Shown: piece by piece, positions 1 to 9,295 of the stretch
Layout: each line of letters begins with the position of its first letter
How positions within the stretch are numbered: position 1 is the first letter of the stretch
Assembly (NCBI GenBank): GCA_945946665.1
Contig: CAMEWO010000016.1
Location: forward strand, 1 to 45,808
Direction: 5' to 3'
Length of the DNA stretch: 45,808 bases
Source of the DNA: an uncultured Eubacterium sp.
GTDB lineage: Bacteria > Bacillota > Clostridia > Lachnospirales > Lachnospiraceae
Translations under genes and position numbers: made by a program
Notes under the pieces: model-generated
The model's database searches: none
What the model was told of the DNA's origin: nothing
Seen by the model: the letters and a program-made list of their open reading frames with translations, nothing else

Positions 1-55
1 AGTAAGTTCAAGTCAGAGGTATGGGACAACTGGAATTTAATTTTCCAATTGACCT
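1..55. repeat. Terminal inverted repeat, left copy
   Basis: The first 55 bases are the exact reverse complement of the last 55 bases (45754-45808); the match stops at base 56. Read outward from either contig end the sequence begins AGGTCAATTGG. A 55-base exact match at both ends is what a k-mer assembler leaves when two contig ends run into the same multicopy element, for example one end of an insertion sequence. No transposase is present inside the window, so the element itself is not identified. Confidence 0.9.
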
Positions 56-130
56 GATTACAGGGCGTTTCGCTTTATCAGCCTAAACATGTATTACGTA
101 TTAAGTTTTATATATATCTAACTACGACAG

Positions 131-1748
131 TTAATACTTCTCATCACAAAAATCGATAGTAATATCACGATGTGCAACTACTAATGCTGTTTTCCCATTA
201 ATCAATTTTTTAATTGCTGCTTGTATCTCTGTTTCATTATTATTGTCTAAGGCTGATGTGGCTTCATCCATTAAAAGTATGGGAGCATTTTTCACAAATG
301 CTCTGGCGAGTGCAATTCGTTGCCTTTCACCACCAGACAAATTGTTTCCTCCATCTTGAACAACTGTATCATATCCGTCCGGTAATCCTAAGATAAAATC
401 ATGTGCATTTGCCAACTTTGCTGCCTCTTCCACATCTGTGTCTGTGGATTTCAAATTACCTAATCTTATATTTTCTCTTATGGTATCTTGAAAAAAATAG
501 GTTTCTTTGAGGAACATAAGCGATATTGTCTCTTAATAGTTTTATATCTATGGAATTTATATCTCTGCCTCCAATATAAATCTTTTTCTCTAATACTGGA
601 TAAAGTCGAATTAGTAATTTTATCAGAGTACTTTTACCACATCCCGTCTGTCCAATAATAGCAGTACTCTTATTCTTCTCAAATTCTGCACTTACATTAT
701 TTATTACTTCTTTTCCACCATACCCAAATGATACATTTCTCAGTTCTATCTTTCCTGGAGAAAACTCTAAATCTCCTTGCATTTGCTCTTCGTTTTCTTC
801 CATATAATCAAATACTATTTGTGCTCTGGCAATACAGTTTATTAATTCTGGTATATATCTCCCAAGCTCTAAAAAATTATAGCTAAATGTTCCATATAAT
901 GTATATATTCCCGCTACTTCTCCAATGCTGCACCACTCTCTTTCAACAAATAAAACTGCAATCAATAAAAAACCTAATGAAAACACCATGTCAAAAAAGG
1001 TATTCCAACAATTCAGTCTTGCGATATTATTCCAATATTTTTTCGCCACATTTGCACTCTTTTCGTTTTCTTCATTATACTGATCTAATAAAAGTCTTGC
1101 ACCCGGATAGATTCTAATGTAATCCCGTCCATTAACCGTATCCATAAATTTTTGCACTAATTTACTCTTTGATATTGATGTTTCTTTAGCAGATTTTTTC
1201 ATTTTCGGAATATATCTATTATTAATAATCAATGATACAATATTGATTATTACCATACAAATAGCTAATGCCGGACACATAATTATCATCGGTATGATAT
1301 AAACAATTACTGACATCAATGGTGTTGTTACTCGTCTTAATCTTGAAGTGAATATTTGACTTGCAGTATCTGCGTCATTCATAAGTTTTGAAACAATTTC
1401 TCCTGTATGATGCTTATCAAAATAATCCATAGGTAGTTTCAACAATTTCTCAATCATCATTCTCTGTACTACGGCATTTCCCCTTTTAGCATAAATATCA
1501 TACAACGCACCGAATACAAAAAATATGGCTAATGCTATTACATTTGCAGCAATACAAGTAATCAACAATTCAATAATGCCTTCCATACTCCCTATTTGTG
1601 CCATATCCATAAGTTTGTTTACAAAATAAGATAAGGTCAAATATAAAAAGTTATCTCCAACCATATGTATTATCATTGCAAATAGAAATAGCGGTAATGC
1701 CCGACCCATTATTTTTAAAAACCGAAAAAATATTTTGCTATATCTCAT
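131..1748 (-). pseudogene. ABC exporter-type ATPase/permease, frameshifted and C-terminally truncated
   Basis: Second gene of a tandem ABC pair. The N-terminal part (1748 down to about 490) has the six-helix type I exporter membrane domain, Walker A (GQTGCGKST) and a Q-loop ending AYVPQ. The frame is then lost at a run of seven T (A7 at 491-497 on the + strand). Six T would join it to the second fragment, which carries the LSGGERQR signature, Walker B (ILLMDEATSALD) and the H-loop (VVAHRD). The product then stops at 131, about 30-40 residues earlier than normal, 75 bases from the contig-end repeat. The start at 1748 follows GGAGG and overlaps the end of the upstream ABC gene by 11 bases, indicating translational coupling. 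Either a sequencing error in the homopolymer or real decay is possible; the short C-terminus favours decay. Confidence 0.85.
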
Positions 1749-3399
1749 CACACACCTCCATCTTCCATAACTTTTTGTACACACCATCTAACACAACAAG
1801 ATTCTTATGCTGCCCCTGTTCTATAATTTTCCCACTATCTACTACAAAAATTTTATCAACATTTTGTATCAATGATAGTTTGTGTGATATCAATATTATC
1901 GTTTTCTTTCCTCTCAACTGTTCAAGAGTATTTAATATTATTTTTTCGGTTTCAGAATCTACAGATGCTGTTGGTTCATCAAATAACAATACTTCTGCTC
2001 CGGATACTAAAGCCCTGGCTATACATATTCGTTGTTTCTCGCCACCAGATAATCCTACGCCATTTTCTCCAACAATCGTATTATACTTATCTTCCAGATT
2101 TACTATCTTGTCATGAATTCCTGCAGCTATTGCTGCGTTAACAATATCATCCTCCGTTGCCCCAAAACGACCTATACCAATGTTTTCTGCAATTGTTCCT
2201 GCGAAGATAAACGGATTCCGAGGTACAATTGCACAATTTTTATTTATACTGCACTTACCATCGTATTCGTCTTCCAATCCAGATAGCAGCTTAAATATTG
2301 TTGACTTACCCTGTCCAGACATGCCAACAAAGGCATATGTTTTATTGTTCTCTAAACTGAAACTTATATTTTTTAATACTTCTTTTTCTTCTGTATATCT
2401 AAAACTTACATCCTTCAATACAATTTTATTTTTAATTAATTCTTTGGTAGATTTCTCTTTTCTAATTGGTGCATTCAATATCTGGTTTATTCTATCAATA
2501 GATACCTTTTTTTCTTTTGCATCTGTAATTAAAAACGGGAGTTGCTTCATATTCGATATTATTTTGTTAATAAGAACAATATATGCTGTCATCTCACCAA
2601 TAGATATTTTGCTTCTCAAAACCAGTATTAATGCTATCAATGGACATATCATATTGGGAATACAAAAAAGTATTCTTTGCAAAGTTTGTGAAAAGTGCAT
2701 AATCCATGCTCTTTTATATTCATTGTCCAATATCTCATTTATTTTATTTTCAATTTTTGCCATAAAAACCGAAGATAAATTGTAACTTTTTATAACTTCA
2801 ATTCCATTAACACAATCTACCGTCTGCTCTACCAATTTATCTATTTTCCCACGTCTCTTTTGTGCAAGACGCTTCAAAATATTACCCCAAAATGTCATAA
2901 TAACGATAATAACAGGGTATAAGCTGGCAGTTATTAATAACATGTATATATTCTTAGTGCCAACATAAATTGCTACAAAAACAATTGAAATCACAGCATT
3001 AGTGAGATCATGTATAGTATTGGACGTATATTTTTCTATCTCACTAATATCTGAAGTTATTTTAGCAAGTAGCTTACCAGTACTTTCTTTTAACCAAAAC
3101 TCATTCTTTACTTTAAGCACATGCTGTACAATTGCATACTGCGTTTCCTTTACTACACTTACACTATACTTTCCAATACACTTACTTCTCACAAAAGATG
3201 CTATTGTAGCAATTAAAATAGCCGGTACCACACAATAAATAGTTTTATCAACATCTGTAGTAGAATATGTTATGAATATATCTATTTGCTCTGCTACAAC
3301 ACCAGTACCAAAAACTACACTGCATGATATAATTACCGAACACACGCTGCCTACAATAAGCCAAAAAACATTTTTTCTAAATATTTCCTCTACCTTCAT
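1738..3399 (-). CDS. ABC transporter, exporter-type fused permease/ATPase
   Basis: A complete half-transporter of about 553 residues. It has an N-terminal six-helix membrane domain (roughly residues 10-300) followed by a nucleotide-binding domain with Walker A (GMSGQGKST), signature LSGGEKQR, Walker B (VLLFDEPTAS) and H-loop (LISHK). It should pair with the downstream half-transporter as a heterodimer in the cytoplasmic membrane. The ATG at 3399 is preferred over an upstream TTG (3426) because GGGAG lies about 8 bases before it. A divergent AraC-family regulator sits 114 bases away. AraC regulator plus tandem exporter-fold ABC genes resembles siderophore or peptide transport loci such as YbtPQ, but the substrate cannot be read from the sequence. 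The block is visibly more AT-rich than the genes after 6 kb, suggesting acquisition. Confidence 0.9.
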   Translation of the reverse strand: MKVEEIFRKNVFWLIVGSVCSVIISCSVVFGTGVVAEQIDIFITYSTTDVDKTIYCVVPAILIATIASFVRSKCIGKYSVSVVKETQYAIVQHVLKVKNEFWLKESTGKLLAKITSDISEIEKYTSNTIHDLTNAVISIVFVAIYVGTKNIYMLLITASLYPVIIVIMTFWGNILKRLAQKRRGKIDKLVEQTVDCVNGIEVIKSYNLSSVFMAKIENKINEILDNEYKRAWIMHFSQTLQRILFCIPNMICPLIALILVLRSKISIGEMTAYIVLINKIISNMKQLPFLITDAKEKKVSIDRINQILNAPIRKEKSTKELIKNKIVLKDVSFRYTEEKEVLKNISFSLENNKTYAFVGMSGQGKSTIFKLLSGLEDEYDGKCSINKNCAIVPRNPFIFAGTIAENIGIGRFGATEDDIVNAAIAAGIHDKIVNLEDKYNTIVGENGVGLSGGEKQRICIARALVSGAEVLLFDEPTASVDSETEKIILNTLEQLRGKKTIILISHKLSLIQNVDKIFVVDSGKIIEQGQHKNLVVLDGVYKKLWKMEVCDEI

Positions 3400-3512
3400 C
3401 TTTTTTTCTCCCGTTTTTATAGACAAATTATCACATTTTCTCTCCGTATTCTTGTAATTATTTGATAAAATGTTATATTATCTATAAAAATATGCTCAAA
3501 AGAGGAATTCTC

Positions 3513-4343
3513 ATGCCACTACCATTAAAACCAGGATATAATTTTTATATAGACCGTCAAAGTAAACCTTCAGACTATGAAATGAAACAATTAGAGGTTT
3601 ATAGAGACTATTATGGCATAAGCTACACCGTAAGTGGACACCGTAAATTCATTATGCCTCATATGATAGGTTTTCTTAACAATGGAAGTGTTGGTATGAC
3701 TCCAAAAAACATATACCACCGTACTTCTTTTGTGGATAATACACCATATGAACGATTTGTTCTTAAATTTACGGATAACGCCGTAAACCCATTATTAGAT
3801 ATTATAGGTATTAAGCAATTTGAAGAACTGTACAGCTATCCTGTCTATAATTTTACCCCTGATATACAAATGAAAATTTACAGTATTTTTTGTGATATGC
3901 TTTATGAATATGAACATTATAAGAAAGAATCCGACTTAATTTTAAGAGGGATGCTATATAACCTAATTATGACAATAATAAGGTTTCATCAACCATCCAA
4001 TCCAACCGATATTGAATTATCAAAAGCAGATACTTCAATTTTAAAAGCAATAAAATATATGGAAAATAACTTTTTAAATGACCCATCGCTAACAGAAACC
4101 GCTGCATATATTAATTTTTCCCCTGCTCATTTTTCAAGATTGTTTAAAAAAGTAATAGGCGTTTCATATTCTGAGTATTTAAACTATATCCGAGTGGAGA
4201 TGGGACGTAATTTATTATTAACTACCAACCTGTCAATTGGAGAAATCGCACAACTATCTGGCTTTAATAACAGTAATTACTTCTGCAATGTTATGAAAAA
4301 GATTCTTGGCGACAACCCTAGTAAAATTCGTAGGCTCAAATAA
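3513..4343 (+). CDS. AraC family transcriptional regulator
   Basis: A protein of 276 residues. The N-terminal ~165 residues form a cupin-like sensor region and the C-terminal ~100 residues carry two helix-turn-helix units (LTETAAYINFSPAHFSRLF and IGEIAQLSGFNNSNYFCNVM), the normal AraC/XylS arrangement. The start at 3513 is chosen because GAGGA lies seven bases upstream; in-frame upstream ATGs lack a ribosome site. It is divergent from the ABC transporter pair, so it probably activates or represses those genes in response to the transported compound. The shared 114-base intergenic region is very AT-rich and holds TTGATA-17-TAAAAA on the + strand as a possible weak promoter. Confidence 0.9.
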   Translation: MPLPLKPGYNFYIDRQSKPSDYEMKQLEVYRDYYGISYTVSGHRKFIMPHMIGFLNNGSVGMTPKNIYHRTSFVDNTPYERFVLKFTDNAVNPLLDIIGIKQFEELYSYPVYNFTPDIQMKIYSIFCDMLYEYEHYKKESDLILRGMLYNLIMTIIRFHQPSNPTDIELSKADTSILKAIKYMENNFLNDPSLTETAAYINFSPAHFSRLFKKVIGVSYSEYLNYIRVEMGRNLLLTTNLSIGEIAQLSGFNNSNYFCNVMKKILGDNPSKIRRLK

Positions 4344-4390
4344 ACTTTATATATAATTGACTCTTTGTAACTTGCACTTGCGTTCGCATA

Positions 4391-4425
4391 AAAATAAGCC
4401 CCAGAAATTCAGCATTTCCGGAGCC
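4391..4425 (-). terminator. Degenerate terminator homologous to the gdhA terminator
   Basis: An imperfect hairpin with stem core GAAAT/ATTTC flanked by GC/CC pairs, followed on the minus strand by CTTATTTTT. It lies downstream of the PBECR4 gene. Sequence and layout match the gdhA terminator at 5964-6000, so it appears to be a diverged copy of it. Confidence 0.6.
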
Positions 4426-4466
4426 TGCCCTTATTAATTATTCACTTAAAATATGCTATTTATCCG

Positions 4467-4515
4467 TTAATCAAAAATTAGCATACATCCAGAGCTAACA
4501 TAGTAGCTTCTAAGG
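4467..4515 (-). pseudogene. Remnant of a gdhA 3' end
   Basis: Read on the minus strand this piece encodes ATMLALDVC followed by a stop and then GATTAACGG. The end of the intact gdhA encodes NAMLAQGVC, a stop and then GATTAACAG. About 31 of 41 aligned bases agree without gaps, and each copy is followed by the same kind of terminator hairpin. Similarity fades upstream of this tail. It is therefore best read as a leftover of a duplicated or recombined gdhA 3' end. Together with the intact copy at about 6050-6095 it brackets the antitoxin/RNA/PBECR4 module. Confidence 0.6.
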
Positions 4516-4605
4516 TGTCCGCAGATTTGCCGGAGTTTTGAGGGCGTTTGTATATCACGTGTATAGAATGATTGTCGGAGAATTTCGGTTATTATCAAAT
4601 TTAAA

Positions 4606-5253
4606 TCATACTTCAAAAATATCTGATTCATTTTCTTTTTTCTGTTCAACAGAATAATTAGGATGTTGATATATCGTAATTCTATTCCCAGAAACAATCT
4701 TATCTTTTAACATCCAATACAAATTCTGCCCTCCATATGCAGTATTTTTCTTAACTCCAAATGAAACAATACAACAGGGAGACTGCAATCCCTTCCTATG
4801 CTTTAAGAAAATATACACAATTTTACTAGAATGTTTTAATTTGCTTTCAATTATGTAATCACATCGAATCATGGAATTATTTTGAGGGCCGTCTTTGGGT
4901 GAATATATTCGAATAAAATTATCTACATCCAAATATTGTTCTATATGTCTAAATTCAGAAATACGTTCCTCGATATCCTTCTCATCATTATCTTTGCCCT
5001 TATAATGTTCACTGCCAGCCAAATACGCATCCGTAATAGGATGTTTTTCTGAAAGAATCCAATCAATCGTTTTCTTCTTATTTTTCGGAATATTTATATC
5101 ATCTAAATATTGTAATCCAACCAAATGATGAAAATCTTTCAAATCAAAATCCAGGGTCAAAACTTTCACACCACGTTTCGCAACATGAAATACATATTTA
5201 GTTGTAGAAACCAAGTGAAGAAAATTTTGTGCACATTGTTGAATTTTATCCAT
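4606..5253 (-). CDS. PBECR4-type nuclease-fold protein
   Basis: A soluble protein of about 216 residues without signal peptide or membrane segments. The central FHHLVGLQYLDDI motif and the later YIIESK, VYIFLK and CCIVSFGVK strands, plus a GQNLYWMLKDKI tail, match what I recall of the PBECR4 family (phage-Barnase-EndoU-ColicinE5/D-RelE-like nuclease 4); this is recognition from memory. Members are proposed RNA-cleaving toxins or effectors of mobile elements. The ATG at 5253 is chosen because GGGG lies 7 bases upstream. Longer in-frame starts would run into the terminator hairpin at 5279-5306. The gene follows a promoter-RNA-terminator unit and an orphan Phd/YefM gene. No catalytic residues have been verified, so nuclease activity is an inference. 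Confidence 0.65.
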   Translation of the reverse strand: MDKIQQCAQNFLHLVSTTKYVFHVAKRGVKVLTLDFDLKDFHHLVGLQYLDDINIPKNKKKTIDWILSEKHPITDAYLAGSEHYKGKDNDEKDIEERISEFRHIEQYLDVDNFIRIYSPKDGPQNNSMIRCDYIIESKLKHSSKIVYIFLKHRKGLQSPCCIVSFGVKKNTAYGGQNLYWMLKDKIVSGNRITIYQHPNYSVEQKKENESDIFEV

Positions 5254-5278
5254 ACGTATCCCCATTACATCCATATAG

Positions 5279-5306
5279 TAAAAAGCCTTGCAAAACTGCA
5301 AGGCTT
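5279..5306 (-). terminator. Intrinsic terminator between the structured RNA and the PBECR4 gene
   Basis: A perfect 10-bp stem AAGCCTTGCA/TGCAAGGCTT with a four-base loop, followed on the minus strand by TTTTT. It ends the RNA transcribed from 5460 and lies about 26 bases before the PBECR4 start, so expression of that gene would need read-through. Confidence 0.85.
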
Positions 5307-5460
5307 AATAATCAAATATACAACTTTCTTTCACTTTCGCTAGATGGATTATGGTAAGTTGCCACCTTTGTGAGCCTCCATGTTCACCGCTTTCCATCAC
5401 GGCTCGCACTTCACAGACGAAAACATTTTTACGAGTCTGCTTCTCGAGAAGTTACCTTCT
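5280..5460 (-). ncRNA. Candidate structured small RNA upstream of the PBECR4 gene
   Basis: A free-standing transcription unit of about 180 nt: near-consensus promoter (5467-5495), start near 5460, structured body 5353-5456 and a strong terminator. The body can fold into a junction. P1 pairs GGTAA (5456-5452) with TTACC (5357-5353). P2 is the self-complementary CTTCTCGAGAAG (5451-5440). P3 pairs CAGAC (5439-5435) with GTCTG (5418-5414) and extends with AAAA/TTTT. P4 pairs GTG-C-GAGCC (5409-5401) with GGCTCAC (5376-5370). No plausible reading frame with a ribosome site occupies it. Parts recall T-box leaders, but the terminator arm does not contain a T-box, so I do not call it one. Its position just upstream of a toxin-like gene resembles type III toxin-antitoxin layouts; this is inference. 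Confidence 0.6.
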
Positions 5461-5466
5461 AATAGT

Positions 5467-5495
5467 ATATTATACACTTCTATTAAAATTGTCAA
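5467..5495 (-). promoter_or_regulatory. Near-consensus sigma-A promoter of the structured RNA
   Basis: On the minus strand TTGACA (5495-5490), 17 bases, TAATAT (5472-5467). Transcription would start near 5460, directly before the first paired segment of the RNA. The alternative TATAAT at 5474-5469 has a 15-base spacer. Confidence 0.8.
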
Positions 5496-5542
5496 TCTGG
5501 AATTTTTTTCAAGCCACCCACAACAAACTATTTCATCATAGG

Positions 5543-5791
5543 CTATACCTCGACAGATTTCTTCAGTTCATACAAACTCATCCAAGCACTTTCATCCCTA
5601 ACTGCCTCTTCTGCTTCCTGTAGTTTCATGAGTAGCTTCTTTTCGGCTTTTTCACGCTCATAGTCCTCAATAACCATAACCACAAACTTGCCCCTACCAT
5701 TTTGGGTCAAAAACACAGGTTCTCCAACCTGACAATTTTTCAGTACTTCATTATAATTTCGTAAATCTGATACAGGTAATATATTCGGCAT
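5543..5791 (-). CDS. Orphan type II antitoxin, Phd/YefM family
   Basis: An 82-residue protein beginning MPNILPVSDLRNYNEVL, the typical N-terminal DNA-binding segment of Phd/YefM antitoxins. It continues with GEPVFLTQNGRGKFVVM, the conserved core strand, and ends in a charged C-terminal tail that normally wraps the toxin. The ATG at 5791 fits the family start; an in-frame ATG at 5827 would add 12 residues, and neither has a strong ribosome site. The expected RelE/ParE/Doc toxin gene is absent on both sides. The next downstream feature is the structured RNA and then the PBECR4 protein. It may be a leftover of a degraded toxin pair, or may act with the neighbouring module. Confidence 0.85.
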   Translation of the reverse strand: MPNILPVSDLRNYNEVLKNCQVGEPVFLTQNGRGKFVVMVIEDYEREKAEKKLLMKLQEAEEAVRDESAWMSLYELKKSVEV

Positions 5792-5846
5792 AAAATCAAC
5801 TTTCTTTCCTTGATATAGTTTCTTCATTTATATATATTGTACGCAA

Positions 5847-5888
5847 GAAAGCTGTAAAACTCAACGTGTAATTTTACAGCTTTCTTTA
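5847..5888. promoter_or_regulatory. Perfect 15-bp inverted repeat upstream of the antitoxin gene
   Basis: AAGAAAGCTGTAAAA (5847-5861) and its exact complement (5874-5888) flank a 12-base loop. On the + strand it is followed by TAATATACC rather than a clean T-run, and on the minus strand by no T-run. It sits about 55 bases before the Phd/YefM start. Either an operator for the antitoxin or a weak bidirectional terminator is possible. Confidence 0.5.
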
Positions 5889-5963
5889 ATATACCTTCTA
5901 TTTATGAATAATCTGACAATTCATGTTCATTATCAAATGATGAATTGGTCTTCATCAACATAT

Positions 5964-6000
5964 AAAGAAAAGCCCCGGAAATTCAACATTTCCAGGACTT
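5964..6000 (-). terminator. gdhA intrinsic terminator
   Basis: On the minus strand CCTGGAAAT, a five-base loop, ATTTCCGGGG and then CTTTTCTTT, about 50 bases after the gdhA stop codon. A diverged copy lies at 4391-4425. Confidence 0.8.
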
Positions 6001-6051
6001 CTCCATATTATCTTTATCTTAGATTTCTATTAATTAGCTGTTAATCGCAGA

Positions 6052-7404
<1,353 letters not shown>

Positions 7405-7434
7405 TTAACGCCTTTAGCGATTTAATATGCTAAT

Positions 7435-7463
7435 ATTATAAAGTCATGCATTAATAATATCAA
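7435..7463 (-). promoter_or_regulatory. gdhA promoter
   Basis: On the minus strand TTGATA (7463-7458), a 17-base spacer and TATAAT (7440-7435), about 50 bases before the gdhA start codon. Confidence 0.75.
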
Positions 7464-7507
7464 GATTTTTTTAGTATTTTTTAATATTTCCCAATTCCAT
7501 TATTAAC

Positions 7508-7535
7508 TTGTTATTTCCATAAAATGTAGTATAAT
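7508..7535 (+). promoter_or_regulatory. Promoter of the LCP gene
   Basis: TTGTTA (7508-7513), a 16-base spacer and TATAAT (7530-7535), about 50 bases upstream of the start codon. Confidence 0.7.
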
Positions 7536-7585
7536 AAGTTGTACTATTTTCTCAGTAATGAGAATGAACGTGAATGGAGATTGAT

Positions 7586-9226
7586 ATGTCTAATTTTTTT
7601 TCAAAAACTAATAGAGACATTTCCTTAGTATTCAAAAAAAAGTCTACTCTCAACAAGAAGATGCAGAAACGAAGAAGACGCGGATTCGGAGCAATATTTG
7701 GACTGATTCTTGTGCTTATTCAGCTTGTTGCCACAGTCCTGTTCTCTATGGAGCTGATAAAGCTCAATGTTCTTCCAATGAATTATCTCATTGGTGTCAT
7801 TGTAATACTTGGGCTTCTTGTTCTGTATGATTTTACCGCCCAGTTTAACAGGGCTCACATCCTGGGTAAATTTCTGTCTGTATTTCTGACGATCGTTATG
7901 GTTTTCGGATTTTTGGCAGGGGGAAAGATTAATTCAACATTTAACAAGATTACAGGTGAGACAATTACATCTTCCGAAGTAATTGAAATTGTTGTTCTTG
8001 CAGAGGATAAGGCAGCATCTGTTGGAGATACTCTTAACTATTCTTACGGATATAACAGCAATATTGAAGGAAGCTCTGTCAAGAAAGCATTATCACAGAT
8101 AGAGAGTTCATATTCATGTACGCTGGCATCCCATGGTTACAGCAACTGGGATGATGTAATCAATAAACTGTACGAGAATAAGGAAATTAAAGCCATTGCA
8201 GTAAGCTCCAGCATTAAGACATCTCTTAATGAGGATTATGAATCATTTGGCGAGAAAACCAAGGTTATAGATTCAATAAGGATTACTAAGCAGATAAGTG
8301 TTCCAAAGGGTACTGCAGTTGCCAAGAATGCTCCGTTTATAGTATATGTTTCTGGTAATGACGGATACGGAAGTATATCTGATATGGGCAAGAGCGATGT
8401 TAACCTTCTTGCTGTAATCAATCCTGAAACAAGACAGGTACTTCTCATATCTACTCCTAGAGACTATAGGATTACTATTTCAAAAGTACTTGATGATGGC
8501 ACAGTTATCTCCGGCAAGGATAAACTTACCCACGCCGGTAATTCAGGCGTACAATACTCTATGAAGGCCTTATCAGACCTTTATGGCATTGATATTGACT
8601 ATTACTTCAAGATCAACTTTACCGGATGCGTTAAGCTTGTAGATGCCCTTGGTGGAATTACAATTAATTCATCTGTTGAATTCACCAACGGATGGGAAGC
8701 ATCTGAGAATACCTATCACTTCGTTGTAGGACCTAATGAATGTGACGGTGAGAAAACCCTTGCATTTGTAAGAGAAAGAAAAGCATTTTCAGCCGGCGAT
8801 ATACAGCGAGGCAAGAACCAGCAGGCAGCCATAACAGGAATGATTGAGAAAGCTACATCTCCAGCCATTCTTGCAAGCTACACATCAGTTCTTGATGCTG
8901 TAAGCAATATGATGATAACCAACATGCCAACTGAAACAATAACAGGTCTGATAAAGAGTCAGATTGCCGATTCCACCCCATGGAATGTCCAGTCATACTC
9001 AGTAGGGGCCACCGCTTCCGGAACAATGTATCTTGAGCTGTACGATTTCTATGCATCATGCCTTACACCTAACTATGATGATATCAATATAGCCATCAAG
9101 CTTATCAACAAGATACAGAACGATGAGGTCTTCAATGTAGATGAATACGTAGAAAGCTGCAAGACCCCAGAGACAACAACAACTACTTCTTCAACCAATA
9201 CAACAACCGGAGCCACAACCCACTAG
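7586..9226 (+). CDS. LytR-CpsA-Psr family cell-wall glycopolymer ligase
   Basis: A 546-residue membrane protein. A basic cytoplasmic N-terminus is followed by three hydrophobic helices (about residues 30-110), an uncharacterised extracytoplasmic domain (about 130-250) and the LCP catalytic domain (about 260-480). Key LCP motifs are visible: STPRDY, DKLTHAG, and the arginine-rich RERKAFSAGDIQRGKNQQ segment that binds the polyprenyl-phosphate donor. Such enzymes attach teichoic-acid-like or capsule polymers to peptidoglycan outside the membrane. The C-terminus ends in a threonine-rich tail. The start at 7586 is preferred because GGAG lies 8 bases before it; an in-frame ATG at 7574 lacks this. 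It is monocistronic and convergent with the HAD gene, with a giant palindrome between them. Confidence 0.92.
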   Translation: MSNFFSKTNRDISLVFKKKSTLNKKMQKRRRRGFGAIFGLILVLIQLVATVLFSMELIKLNVLPMNYLIGVIVILGLLVLYDFTAQFNRAHILGKFLSVFLTIVMVFGFLAGGKINSTFNKITGETITSSEVIEIVVLAEDKAASVGDTLNYSYGYNSNIEGSSVKKALSQIESSYSCTLASHGYSNWDDVINKLYENKEIKAIAVSSSIKTSLNEDYESFGEKTKVIDSIRITKQISVPKGTAVAKNAPFIVYVSGNDGYGSISDMGKSDVNLLAVINPETRQVLLISTPRDYRITISKVLDDGTVISGKDKLTHAGNSGVQYSMKALSDLYGIDIDYYFKINFTGCVKLVDALGGITINSSVEFTNGWEASENTYHFVVGPNECDGEKTLAFVRERKAFSAGDIQRGKNQQAAITGMIEKATSPAILASYTSVLDAVSNMMITNMPTETITGLIKSQIADSTPWNVQSYSVGATASGTMYLELYDFYASCLTPNYDDINIAIKLINKIQNDEVFNVDEYVESCKTPETTTTTSSTNTTTGATTH

Positions 9227-9295
9227 CCCCAGGTATGTATTAGAAAGATTTTTTATTTTTATAATGAGTTGTTTAAGAAGAAACCACGTAAACTT

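Noticed and set aside
456-517. Programmed frameshift in the ABC gene
   Set aside because: A T7 run without stimulatory elements, plus an independent C-terminal truncation, is better explained by decay or a sequencing error.
4467-4697. Separate small protein gene on the minus strand after the PBECR4 gene
   Set aside because: It overlaps the PBECR4 coding end in another frame, has no ribosome site, and runs through the gdhA-like remnant in a different frame.
5344-5460. T-box riboswitch
   Set aside because: GAGCCGTGATGGAAAGCGG and AAAGGTGGCAAC recall T-box pieces, but the downstream terminator stem does not include a T-box complement, no clear specifier stem is seen, and the next gene is not an aminoacyl-tRNA synthetase or amino-acid gene.
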